Source: Casimicrobiaceae bacterium
GTDB taxonomy: Bacteria > Pseudomonadota > Gammaproteobacteria > Burkholderiales > Casimicrobiaceae
Direction: 5' to 3'
DNA: 5,375 bases
NCBI GenBank assembly: GCA_955652025.1
Contig: CATPAO010000041.1
Location: 1-5,375, forward strand
In this document: positions 1-5,375 of the stretch, one piece after another
How the letters are laid out: each line of letters begins with the position of its first letter
Numbering within the stretch: the stretch's first letter is position 1
Made by a program: the position numbers and the translations under genes
The notes under the pieces: model-generated
The model's input: the letters and a program-made list of their open reading frames with translations, nothing else
What the model was told of the DNA's origin: nothing
The model's database searches: none

Positions 1-508
1 TCGCCAGCGTCGCTTCGCCGACGGCGACCTTCGTGCCGACGCTTGCGCCGAGACGTTGCGCGAGACGCGTGTCGATCCACACTTCGCCGCGTTGCGGAGT
101 CCCATGCACCGGCCGACCTTCGGGCAGCGTCGTGTCGGGCACCATGATCGCGCCGCGCAGCGGATAGCCCGCCGCGACCGCCTTCACATCGGCCAGCACG
201 GCGCCGTCCGCGCCTGGCGCCGCCGCCTGCACCATGCTGTTGAACCGGATCACCGGTGACACCGCGAGACCGCGCCGCTCGGCCTCGCGCATGAACGTAT
301 CGGGCAACGGTCGATCGCCGGAAATCATCAAATCGGCGCCGAGCAGCAGGTTCGCCTGTTCCGTCAACGCGAGCTTGACCCGATCGGCGAAGAACCCCAC
401 CGTCCCGACGCTCGCGACCGCGAGGATCAGCGCCGCGATCAGCACGCGGAGTTCGCCGGCGCGCCAATCGCGTCCGAGGAGCCGCAACGCGAGACGAAGT
501 GTGCCCAT
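1..508 (-). CDS. ybbP: ABC transporter permease, YbbP-like (FtsX/MacB-type), N-terminal part
   Basis: Reading down from ATG at 508-506, the frame stays open to the left edge (169 codons plus one base), so only the N-terminus is present. The protein begins MGTLRLALRLLGRDW, then has one hydrophobic segment at about residues 20-40. A periplasmic-type stretch follows, with LLGADLMISGDRPLPDTF at about 54-71, which matches the start of COG3127 permeases (E. coli YbbP is about 800 residues). Such proteins are inner-membrane subunits with a large extracytoplasmic domain and pair with a YbbA-type ATPase; the substrate is not established. The start overlaps the ATPase stop as TAATG (510-506), which implies translational coupling and fixes the start. 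The family is often labelled 'lysophospholipase L1 biosynthesis' because it lies beside tesA, which is weak evidence of function. The family call is fairly secure; the symbol is by analogy. Confidence 0.85.
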   Translation of the reverse strand, partial: MGTLRLALRLLGRDWRAGELRVLIAALILAVASVGTVGFFADRVKLALTEQANLLLGADLMISGDRPLPDTFMREAERRGLAVSPVIRFNSMVQAAAPGADGAVLADVKAVAAGYPLRGAIMVPDTTLPEGRPVHGTPQRGEVWIDTRLAQRLGASVGTKVAVGEATLA

Positions 509-1212
509 TACATCGCTCCTGCCCTTACGGCGGTGCGCTCGTCGCCGATCAAGCGGCCGCCGGCGAGCGACAGCCGGCGCGCGCAGCGCGACGCGAGATC
601 GACGTCGTGCGTGACGAGCACGAGCGTCGTGCCAATCTCGCGATTCAGGCGAAACATGAGCTCGGCGATTTCGATGCCGGTGGCGCCGTCGAGATTCCCC
701 GTCGGCTCGTCGGCCATGAGCAATTTCGGCTCGCCGGCAAACGCGCGGGCGATCGCCACGCGCTGCTGTTCGCCGCCGGAGAGTTGACGCGGATAGTGGC
801 CGGTGCGCTTGGCGAGTCCGACGCGGTCGAGCCATACGCGTGCGCGAGCGGCGGCGTCCGATGCGCCGTTAAGCTCGAGCGGCAGCATCACGTTTTCGAG
901 CGCGGTCAACGCCGGCAGCAACTGAAACGACTGGAAGACGAACCCGAGCAATCGCGCCCGGATCGCGGCACGCGCATCCTCGTCCTGCGACGACAACGCG
1001 ATGCCGTCGATCCACACGTCACCCGACGTCGGCAGGTCGAGTCCGGCGAGAAGGCCGAGCAATGTCGTCTTGCCGGACCCCGACGCGCCGACGATCGCGA
1101 TTGCCGCACCGGGATCGACGTCGAACGTCACGCCATCGAGGATCGACAGCGGCGCATCGCCGCTTTGCACGATTTTGGTCAGTTCTTCTGCGCGAATCAG
1201 CGGTGGCGGCAT
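508..1212 (-). CDS. ybbA: ABC transporter ATP-binding protein, YbbA/LolD-like
   Basis: This is a complete 234-residue cytoplasmic ATPase of the MacB/LolD/YbbA type, expected to power the downstream permease. From the chosen ATG (1212-1210), Walker A GASGSGKTT is at about residues 42-50. The Q-loop FVFQSFQL has its Gln near 94, the signature LSGGEQQRVAIARA starts near 144, Walker B LLMADEPTGNLDG is near 164-176, and the switch His in VTHD is near 202. All key residues are present. The frame can be extended to a GTG at 1275, adding 21 residues. I reject this because E. coli YbbA is about 228 residues and the domain starts right after the ATG (MPPPLIRAEELTKIV). No clear Shine-Dalgarno precedes the ATG. 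The gene heads the ybbA-ybbP pair and is divergent from tesA. The alternative label LolD is possible, but the partner permease resembles YbbP rather than LolC/E. Confidence 0.92.
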   Translation of the reverse strand: MPPPLIRAEELTKIVQSGDAPLSILDGVTFDVDPGAAIAIVGASGSGKTTLLGLLAGLDLPTSGDVWIDGIALSSQDEDARAAIRARLLGFVFQSFQLLPALTALENVMLPLELNGASDAAARARVWLDRVGLAKRTGHYPRQLSGGEQQRVAIARAFAGEPKLLMADEPTGNLDGATGIEIAELMFRLNREIGTTLVLVTHDVDLASRCARRLSLAGGRLIGDERTAVRAGAM

Positions 1213-1341
1213 CGAAAATGGCGGAACGGCGAAAATGCACGCCGCTTTCGAACCACGTGTGGGCGGAAGCGGCACTTCTCAAGCGAGAACGGCCATGCGG
1301 CCGCGAAGCAACGTCGGATCGGTTAGCAGCGGACCCAGCCG

Positions 1342-1347
1342 ATTGTA
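1342..1347 (-). promoter_or_regulatory. candidate -10 box for ybbA-ybbP
   Basis: On the minus strand this reads TACAAT, one base from the sigma-70 consensus TATAAT. It lies in the ybbA/tesA divergent gap, about 130 bases before the ybbA ATG. The sequence 16-18 bases upstream (about 1364-1371) does not resemble TTGACA, so this is only a weak candidate. Confidence 0.25.
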
Positions 1348-1382
1348 CGTTACCGTCGACGATGCCCTTGCGCGCTGCACGT

Positions 1383-1388
1383 TAGAAT
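1383..1388 (+). promoter_or_regulatory. candidate -10 box for tesA
   Basis: TAGAAT is one base from the sigma-70 -10 consensus and would start a transcript near 1395, about 25 bases before the TTG start of tesA. No good -35 box is seen at the expected distance. It lies about 36 bases from the opposing candidate -10 box, so the two promoters would overlap if both are real. Confidence 0.3.
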
Positions 1389-1420
1389 CGCCTCGTTGTC
1401 ATACCGAGTGGGAACGCCTC

Positions 1421-2059
1421 TTGCCACGTCCTTTCCGTCGTTGCGCGGTATTCCTTGTCCTCCTCGCCACGCTTGCCGCGAGCGCGACGTTGCGCGCCGC
1501 CGACGCACCGGCCGTGCTCGTCGTCGGCGATTCGATCTCGGCCGGCTACGGGCTCGCCTCGGGCGAAGGCTGGGTGGTCCTACTGGCGGCGAAGATCAAG
1601 GCCGACGGTTATCCGTATCGCGTTGTCAATGCGTCGATTTCCGGCGACACGACTGCGGGCGGCCGCGCGCGCTTGCCAGCGTTGCTCAAGCAATACCAAC
1701 CTGCCATCGTCGTTGTCGAGCTGGGGGCCAACGACGCGCTCCGCGGCGGTAACCTGACGGCCACGCGCGGCAATCTCGACGCAATGGTATCGGCAGCACA
1801 AGCCGCAGGGGCCAAGGCGCTGATCGTCGGGATGCAACTGCCGCCGAACTACGGCGCCGCTTACGTGCACGAATTCGGCGCGCTCTTCGCCGATGTCGCG
1901 AAAGCGCGCAAAGCGGCGCTCGTTCCATTCGTGTTCGACGGCTTCGGTGACGACCTCTCGCAGTTCCAAGCCGATCGCATGCATCCGACCGCCGCCGCGC
2001 AGGCGCGGATTCTGGCGAACGTGTGGCACTCTCTGTCACCGCTCTTGCACAGGCGATGA
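1421..2059 (+). CDS. tesA: TesA-like SGNH esterase: acyl-CoA thioesterase I / lysophospholipase L1 / arylesterase
   Basis: This is a GDSL/SGNH hydrolase of 212 residues, close to E. coli TesA (208). It is expected to hydrolyse acyl-thioesters, lysophospholipids and aryl esters in the periplasm. All four blocks are visible: GDSISAGYGL with nucleophile Ser38, NASISGDTT with Gly75, GANDALRG with Asn104, and DRMHPTAAAQ with Asp185 and His188. The N-terminus (PRPFRRCAVFLVLLATLAASATLRAADA) is a signal peptide with basic residues, a hydrophobic core and likely cleavage near residues 26-29. The start is inferred to be TTG at 1421, because no ATG or GTG lies in frame just upstream. The next in-frame ATG (1295) would put 42 odd residues ahead of the signal peptide and run through the promoter region. 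The Shine-Dalgarno is weak (GTGGGAA at 1408-1414). The gene diverges from ybbA-ybbP, as in E. coli. Function is secure; the exact start is less so. Confidence 0.93.
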   Translation: MPRPFRRCAVFLVLLATLAASATLRAADAPAVLVVGDSISAGYGLASGEGWVVLLAAKIKADGYPYRVVNASISGDTTAGGRARLPALLKQYQPAIVVVELGANDALRGGNLTATRGNLDAMVSAAQAAGAKALIVGMQLPPNYGAAYVHEFGALFADVAKARKAALVPFVFDGFGDDLSQFQADRMHPTAAAQARILANVWHSLSPLLHRR

Positions 2060-2082
2060 GCGCCGCCCCAATGAGCGCCGCC
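2056..2082 (+). repeat. tandem direct repeat at the end of tesA
   Basis: ATGAGCGCCGCC occurs at 2056-2067 and again at 2071-2082, exactly 15 bases apart. The first copy contains the tesA stop codon (TGA, 2057-2059). The pattern fits a 15-bp tandem duplication (unit 2056-2070) whose second copy has diverged at its last three bases. Confidence 0.8.
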
Positions 2083-2154
2083 GGGCCGCCCCAAGGCGCG
2101 AATTACTCCCCCTGTGGCGGCAGCGCAGCGGCGAGAGCCGCAAGCGTGGGGGTC
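2083..2154 (+). repeat. GC-rich intergenic palindromic element (REP-like, betaproteobacterial type)
   Basis: The stretch runs from GGGCCGCCCCAAGGCGCG through a C-run, a hairpin and AAGCGTGGGGGTC. It matches, from memory, a class of dispersed intergenic repeats common in Burkholderiales, where a C-rich arm and a GTGGGGGTC end flank a variable core. Here CCCCC (2108-2112) can pair with GGGGG (2148-2152). Inside, GCGGC (2128-2132) and GCCGC (2137-2141) form a perfect 5-bp stem around a GAGA tetraloop. Membership of a dispersed family cannot be proved from a single copy. Confidence 0.45.
2128..2141 (+). other. stem-loop with GAGA (GNRA-type) tetraloop
   Basis: GCGGC and GCCGC form a perfect 5-bp stem closed by GAGA. 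It sits 15 bases before the mnmH start and has no following T-run, so it is not a typical intrinsic terminator. It is the core of the surrounding GC-rich element. Confidence 0.6.
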
Positions 2155-2156
2155 CC

Positions 2157-3275
2157 ATGAACGCGCCGCTGCCCCCCGGTCCGCCGCCTCGGCCGGAGGC
2201 AAAAGCCAAGGTCGATACGCTCGGCGAATTCGCCGAACGCATCGACGTCCGCTCGCCGGCGGAATTCGCCGAAGACCACCTCCCGGGCGCGATCAACTTG
2301 CCGGTGCTGGACGACGCCGAACGTGCGTACGTCGGCACGACCTACGTGCAGGTGTCGGCGTTCGACGCGCGAAAGATCGGTGCGGCGATCGTCGCGCGCA
2401 ATGTCGCGCGCATCGTCGAGACCTACGCGCGCGACAAACCGCGTGAATGGACGCCGCTCGTCTATTGCTGGCGCGGCGGACAGCGGAGCCGCGCGCTCAC
2501 GCACGTACTGTGCGAAATCGGCTGGCGCGCGTATCAGCTCGACGGCGGCTATCGTGGGTATCGCCGTCACGTCGTGGCATCGCTCGCCGTGCTGCCGCAC
2601 ACGTTGAGCTTCCGATTGGTCTGCGGCCTTACCGGCACCGGCAAGTCGCGCCTGCTTGCCGCGCTGGTGGACGAAGGCGCGCAGGTCCTCGACCTCGAGC
2701 GGATCGCGTGTCATCGCGGCTCGCTTTTGGGCGACCGGCCAGGCGATCGGCAGCCGTCGCAGAAATGGTTCGAGAGCCAAGTCCAGGACGCGCTCACCGC
2801 GTTCGATCCGCGGCGCGTCGTCTACGTCGAATCGGAAAGCCGAAAGATCGGCGAGGTGCAGGTTCCGGAAGCGCTGCTCGCCGCCATGCGCGCGGCACCT
2901 TGCGTGCGCGTCGAGACATCGCATGAGTTGCGCATCGCGCTTCTGAAAGACGAGTATGCACATTTCCTTGGCGATCCGACAGCGCTTGCGGGCCGGCTCG
3001 AGCGTCTCGCGCCGATCGTCGGCAAGAAAACCATTGCACGCTGGGTCGACGCCGCGGCACGCGCCGAGCACGACACACTGATCGCGGAGCTCCTCGACGC
3101 GCATTACGATCCGCTGTATGCGCGGTCGATCGAGCATAATTTCCCGCGCTATCCGGATGCCGTCATCGCCGCGGTGCGTGACATTTCGCCCGCTGGCTTT
3201 CGGGCGCTTGCGCGCGACGTCGTCGCCCGCGTCGCACCGATCCAACGTCCCGACCGCGTGAAGGAGCCCGGATGA
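2157..3275 (+). CDS. mnmH: tRNA 2-selenouridine(34) synthase MnmH/SelU
   Basis: The 372-residue product (E. coli MnmH is 364) replaces sulfur by selenium in 2-thiouridine at the wobble base of tRNAs for Lys, Glu and Gln, using selenophosphate. In the family this goes through a geranylated intermediate. The N-terminal rhodanese-like part has DVRSPAEFAEDHLPGAINLP at 30-49 and the active-site loop YCWRGGQRS with Cys104, followed by LDGGYRGYRRHV at 128-139. The C-terminal part has a P-loop, GLTGTGKS, at 157-164. No frameshift or missing key residue is seen. The ATG at 2157 is chosen because the rhodanese part starts soon after it and the family length then fits; the frame upstream runs into tesA. 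Its ribosome-binding region is the GGGGG at 2148-2152, which can pair with an upstream CCCCC. The selenophosphate donor enzyme SelD is needed but its gene is not in the window. The 3' end overlaps the next gene by ATGA. Confidence 0.95.
   Translation: MNAPLPPGPPPRPEAKAKVDTLGEFAERIDVRSPAEFAEDHLPGAINLPVLDDAERAYVGTTYVQVSAFDARKIGAAIVARNVARIVETYARDKPREWTPLVYCWRGGQRSRALTHVLCEIGWRAYQLDGGYRGYRRHVVASLAVLPHTLSFRLVCGLTGTGKSRLLAALVDEGAQVLDLERIACHRGSLLGDRPGDRQPSQKWFESQVQDALTAFDPRRVVYVESESRKIGEVQVPEALLAAMRAAPCVRVETSHELRIALLKDEYAHFLGDPTALAGRLERLAPIVGKKTIARWVDAAARAEHDTLIAELLDAHYDPLYARSIEHNFPRYPDAVIAAVRDISPAGFRALARDVVARVAPIQRPDRVKEPG
3261..3266 (+). promoter_or_regulatory. ribosome-binding site of the PhzF-family gene
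   Basis: AAGGAG lies inside the last codons of mnmH, five bases before the ATG at 3272. It is the strongest Shine-Dalgarno I see in the window. It confirms the start of the following gene and its coupling to mnmH. Confidence 0.8.
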
Positions 3276-4111
3276 CCGCCTACGCATTTCGTATCGTCAA
3301 CGTCTTCGCGGAGGCGCCGCTCGCCGGCAATCCCTTGGCGGTGTTCGAGGATGCACGCGGACTCGACACGGAAACGATGCAGGCGCTCGCGCTGCAGTTC
3401 AACCTGTCGGAAACAACTTTCGTGCTGCCGTCGGAGCGCGCCACCGCCCGCGTGCGCATCTTCACGCCGACGTTCGAGATGCCGTTCGCCGGGCATCCGA
3501 CGCTCGGAACCGCGCATGTCGTGCGCGCGCTTTCGAACGCGGGTGACGACGTCACGCTCGATCTCAAGGCCGGCATCATTCCCGCGCACGCCGACGGCGA
3601 CGTCTGGACGCTCACCGCCAATGCGCCAAAGCACCGTGCGCCCGCGGCATCGCGCGCGGAGCTTGCCACGATGCTCGGCCTCGCCGTCGGCGATCTTGCC
3701 GCTGCACCGCCCTTGTGGGTCGACACCGGCAGCGAGCAGCTCGTGATTCCGCTCGCGTCGTTCGGCGCGGTCCGGCGCGCGGCGCCACGGGCTGACGCGC
3801 TTGCCGTGCACGGCAGCAATGGCGCACGCGCCCTGGCGTATGTGTTTGCCCGGGATGGCGACCACGTGCTGGCGCGTTTTTTCTTTCTCAAGCACGGCGC
3901 GGTGACCGAGGATCCGGGAACAGGCTCGGCGTGCGCCAATCTCGGCGGCTGGCTGCTCGCGACGCAGGCCGCCCTGCCGCAGCGGTTGACGATCGATCAG
4001 GGCGAAGCGGTCGGGCGACCGTGCCGGCTTGGCCTTGCGGTCACCGAAGAGCGGCATATTGGTGTGTCCGGTCGCGTCATCGAGCTCGGGCGCGGCGTCA
4101 TTTCGCTGTGA
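3272..4111 (+). CDS. PhzF-family isomerase/epimerase-like protein
   Basis: This 279-residue cytoplasmic protein has the two-domain PhzF/YddE/diaminopimelate-epimerase-like fold (typical length 260-300). Family motifs are in place: AGNPLAVF at 18-25, NLSETTFV with Glu47, FEMPFAGHPTLGTAH with His75 at 68-82, and EDPGTGSACANLGGWL with Asp214 and Ser219. In PhzF the matching residues are Glu45, His74, Asp208 and Ser213, which isomerise trans-2,3-dihydro-3-hydroxyanthranilate in phenazine synthesis. No other phenazine gene is near, so this is most likely a PhzF-like enzyme of unknown substrate, and I give no symbol. The start is fixed by the AAGGAG site and by a 4-base ATGA overlap with the mnmH stop, so it is probably the second gene of a two-gene transcript. 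Family assignment is firm; the reaction is unknown. Confidence 0.92.
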   Translation: MTAYAFRIVNVFAEAPLAGNPLAVFEDARGLDTETMQALALQFNLSETTFVLPSERATARVRIFTPTFEMPFAGHPTLGTAHVVRALSNAGDDVTLDLKAGIIPAHADGDVWTLTANAPKHRAPAASRAELATMLGLAVGDLAAAPPLWVDTGSEQLVIPLASFGAVRRAAPRADALAVHGSNGARALAYVFARDGDHVLARFFFLKHGAVTEDPGTGSACANLGGWLLATQAALPQRLTIDQGEAVGRPCRLGLAVTEERHIGVSGRVIELGRGVISL

Positions 4112-4155
4112 CGGTGCTGCGCCCGGGCCCGATCGCCACGTCCTAGCACGGCCAA

Positions 4156-4170
4156 GTAACAGCCGGTTAC
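4156..4170 (+). repeat. short inverted repeat after the PhzF-family gene
   Basis: GTAAC and GTTAC (4156-4160 and 4166-4170) are perfect inverted copies around AGCCG. It has no T-run, so it is a poor terminator. It could equally be chance or a protein-binding site. Confidence 0.3.
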
Positions 4171-4187
4171 ACACCGGTCGCCACATC

Positions 4188-4215
4188 CGCGTCAACAGCG
4201 CAGTAATCTGACGCG
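4188..4215 (+). repeat. 7-bp inverted repeat upstream of the DUF1800 gene
   Basis: CGCGTCA at 4188-4194 and TGACGCG at 4209-4215 are perfect inverted copies with a 14-base centre. It lies about 92 bases before the DUF1800 start, in an otherwise featureless spacer (4112-4307). It could be a regulator-binding site or a transcript hairpin; the sequence does not decide. Confidence 0.35.
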
Positions 4216-4307
4216 TTGAGGCATGCACCGTCCGCGCGTTCGCGATCCACCGACAGGGCGATCCGGCACGCGAGGGACGCGCTTGTCCGAACCCGGGTCG
4301 AGATGCG

Positions 4308-5375
4308 ATGCCACGTTCGCCGTTGATCGTCTTTTTGCGCGCGCTTTTCGGCGCCGCGCTCGCCGTCGCCCTCAGTGCCGCGTCGGCCCGCCCCATGGGC
4401 GAAGCCGATGCCCGACATTTGCTCGCCCGCACGGGCTTCGGACCTACCGCAGCGGAGATTCGTGCGTACGCCGGACTCTCCCGTGAAACCGCGATCGCCA
4501 AGCTGCTCGCCGATGCCCGGACGTCATGTGTAACGCCACCTCCCGCGTGGGCTACCGAAACCGGGCCACTACGCCCGGTCCCGGCCGCCCAGGCCACCGA
4601 CGAGGAGCGCAAGGCGTTTCAGATGGAACAGCGCCAGAACGGCCAGGATTTGCGCGCGTGGTGGGTGAAGGAGATGCTGGTCACGCCGTCGCCGCTCACC
4701 GAGCGGATGACGCTGTTCTGGCACAACCACTTCGTATCGAGTCAGGACAAGGTGAAGGCTACGCGATTTCTTTACGCGCAGAACGCGACATTTCGCGCGC
4801 ACGCGCTCGGCAATTTCGCGGATTTGTTGCATGCCGCGGCGAAGGATCCGGCGATGGTCATTTATCTCGACAGCGCGCAGAACCGCAAGGGCGCGCCCAA
4901 CGAGAATTTCGCGCGCGAAGTGATGGAGCTATTCACGCTCGGACAGGGCCATTACAGCGAGCAGGACATCAAGGAAGCCGCGCGCGCCTTCACCGGCTGG
5001 AGCATCGATCGCGACACCGGGACGTTTGTATTCCGGCCACGATTGCACGACGCGGACGACAAGACGATTTTCGGCACGACCGGTGCGTTCGACGGCGACG
5101 CCGTCCTCGATCTCTTGCTCGCGCGGCGCGAGACGTCCGAGTTCGTCGTCGCCAAGCTGTGGAAGGAATTCGTGTCTGACCGTCCGAATTCGCACGAGGT
5201 GCAGCGAATCGCGCGGGCGTTTCGCGACTCGCACTACGATCTCAAGGTCGCGATGCGCGGCTTGCTCGAATCGCCGGCGTTCTGGTCCAAGGACGGTCGC
5301 GGCACGCTGGTGAAAAGTCCGGTCGAGCTCGTCGTCGGGACGCTCCGCCAGCTCGACATTGCGCCGGCCGACACA
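4308..5375 (+). CDS. exported DUF1800 family protein, C-terminus beyond the window
   Basis: From ATG at 4308 the frame is open for 356 codons to the last base, so the C-terminus is missing (DUF1800 proteins are often 450-600 residues). The N-terminus is a signal peptide: Arg3, a hydrophobic core at about 6-24, and a likely cleavage after ASA at 25-27, so the protein should be periplasmic or secreted. Family motifs follow in order: ARHLLARTGFGPT at 35-47, ERMTLFWHNHFVSSQDKV around Trp138-His141, NENFAREVMELFTLG at 198-212, and ARAFTGW at 225-231. The biochemical role of DUF1800 is not established. In many genomes such genes precede a DUF1501 gene, which would lie to the right and can be tested. 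An ATG at 4303 is out of frame and stops within eight codons. No in-frame start is found just upstream, and the Shine-Dalgarno is weak. Confidence 0.92.
   Translation, partial: MPRSPLIVFLRALFGAALAVALSAASARPMGEADARHLLARTGFGPTAAEIRAYAGLSRETAIAKLLADARTSCVTPPPAWATETGPLRPVPAAQATDEERKAFQMEQRQNGQDLRAWWVKEMLVTPSPLTERMTLFWHNHFVSSQDKVKATRFLYAQNATFRAHALGNFADLLHAAAKDPAMVIYLDSAQNRKGAPNENFAREVMELFTLGQGHYSEQDIKEAARAFTGWSIDRDTGTFVFRPRLHDADDKTIFGTTGAFDGDAVLDLLLARRETSEFVVAKLWKEFVSDRPNSHEVQRIARAFRDSHYDLKVAMRGLLESPAFWSKDGRGTLVKSPVELVVGTLRQLDIAPADT

Larger units (their letters stand above)
2056..2160 (+). other. 34-codon reading frame filling the tesA-mnmH gap (doubtful gene)
   Basis: An open frame runs from ATG at 2056 to TGA at 2158-2160. 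It overlaps the tesA stop as ATGA (2056-2059) and the mnmH start as ATGA (2157-2160). The product would be 34 residues, rich in Ala, Gly, Ser and Pro, starting MSAAPMSAAGPPQGANYSP, with a five-residue repeat from the local duplication. No Shine-Dalgarno stands out before 2056, no family is recognised, and most of the frame lies in what looks like a GC-rich intergenic repeat. I think chance more likely than a real gene, but the exact fit at both ends is recorded. Confidence 0.2.

Noticed and set aside
1213..1275. GTG start at 1275 for the ABC ATPase
   Set aside because: It adds 21 residues not expected in YbbA-like ATPases; the ATG at 1212 fits the family length and domain start.
499..1326. 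275-codon plus-strand frame opposite the ABC ATPase
   Set aside because: The opposite strand encodes a complete ATPase with every nucleotide-binding motif; this frame has an Arg/His-rich composition with no domain.
1001..1420. N-terminal extension of tesA to an ATG at 1001 or 1295
   Set aside because: It would overlap ybbA and the promoter region and put unrelated sequence ahead of a good signal peptide. The 212-residue form matches TesA length.
1893..2156. Upstream extension of the mnmH frame into tesA
   Set aside because: It is the out-of-frame shadow of tesA. The product upstream of the ATG at 2157 shows no homology to MnmH.
2103..3287. 394-codon open frame on the minus strand opposite mnmH
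   Set aside because: It lies wholly over mnmH, whose protein has clear rhodanese and P-loop motifs. The antisense product is Arg-rich with no recognisable domain. Long antisense frames are expected in GC-rich genes.
3272..4111. Assignment of the PhzF-family gene to phenazine biosynthesis
   Set aside because: No other phz gene is in the window, and most PhzF-like proteins are found outside phenazine clusters.
4121..4130. GC-rich palindrome GCCCGGGC as a terminator for the PhzF-family gene
   Set aside because: It has almost no loop and no T-run after it, so it does not meet the form of an intrinsic terminator.
3149..4612. 487-codon open frame on the minus strand across the PhzF gene and the start of the DUF1800 gene
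   Set aside because: It overlaps two well-supported genes and an intergenic region and shows no family motif. It is a codon-bias shadow.
4526..5179. 217-codon plus-strand frame within the DUF1800 gene
   Set aside because: The frame from 4308 carries all DUF1800 motifs and stays open to the edge; this one is an Arg-rich shadow.

Overview
The window is GC-rich, tightly packed bacterial DNA. It has five protein-coding genes, two of them cut by the window edges, and reads as a chromosomal housekeeping or accessory region. Gene content, high G+C and a GC-rich intergenic element of a type I associate with Burkholderiales suggest a betaproteobacterium, probably Burkholderiales. This assignment is inference; no database search was possible.

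Left part (1-1420): two genes on the minus strand form an ABC exporter-type unit like E. coli YbbA-YbbP. The ATPase stop and the permease start overlap as TAATG. The permease runs off the left edge after about 169 codons. Divergent from them, across an intergenic region of about 208 bp, is tesA. It encodes a secreted SGNH-family esterase/thioesterase I and appears to start at TTG. The ybbAP/tesA divergent pair is also found in E. coli.

Middle part (2057-4111): after tesA comes a gap of about 97 bp. It holds a 15-bp tandem duplication and a GC-rich hairpin element that runs up to the next start codon. A 34-codon reading frame fits exactly between the flanking genes. Next is mnmH (selU), tRNA 2-selenouridine synthase, with rhodanese and P-loop parts intact. 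Its stop overlaps the start of a PhzF-family isomerase/epimerase gene by ATGA, behind a strong Shine-Dalgarno, so the two are probably co-translated.

Right part (4112-5375): a 196-bp spacer with small inverted repeats is followed by a signal-peptide-bearing DUF1800 protein that is open at the right edge. This gene contains no stop in the window.

I found no RNA genes, CRISPR arrays, insertion sequences or phage genes. No clearly new multi-gene system is visible. The items most worth a second look are the tesA-mnmH junction and the mnmH-phzF coupling.
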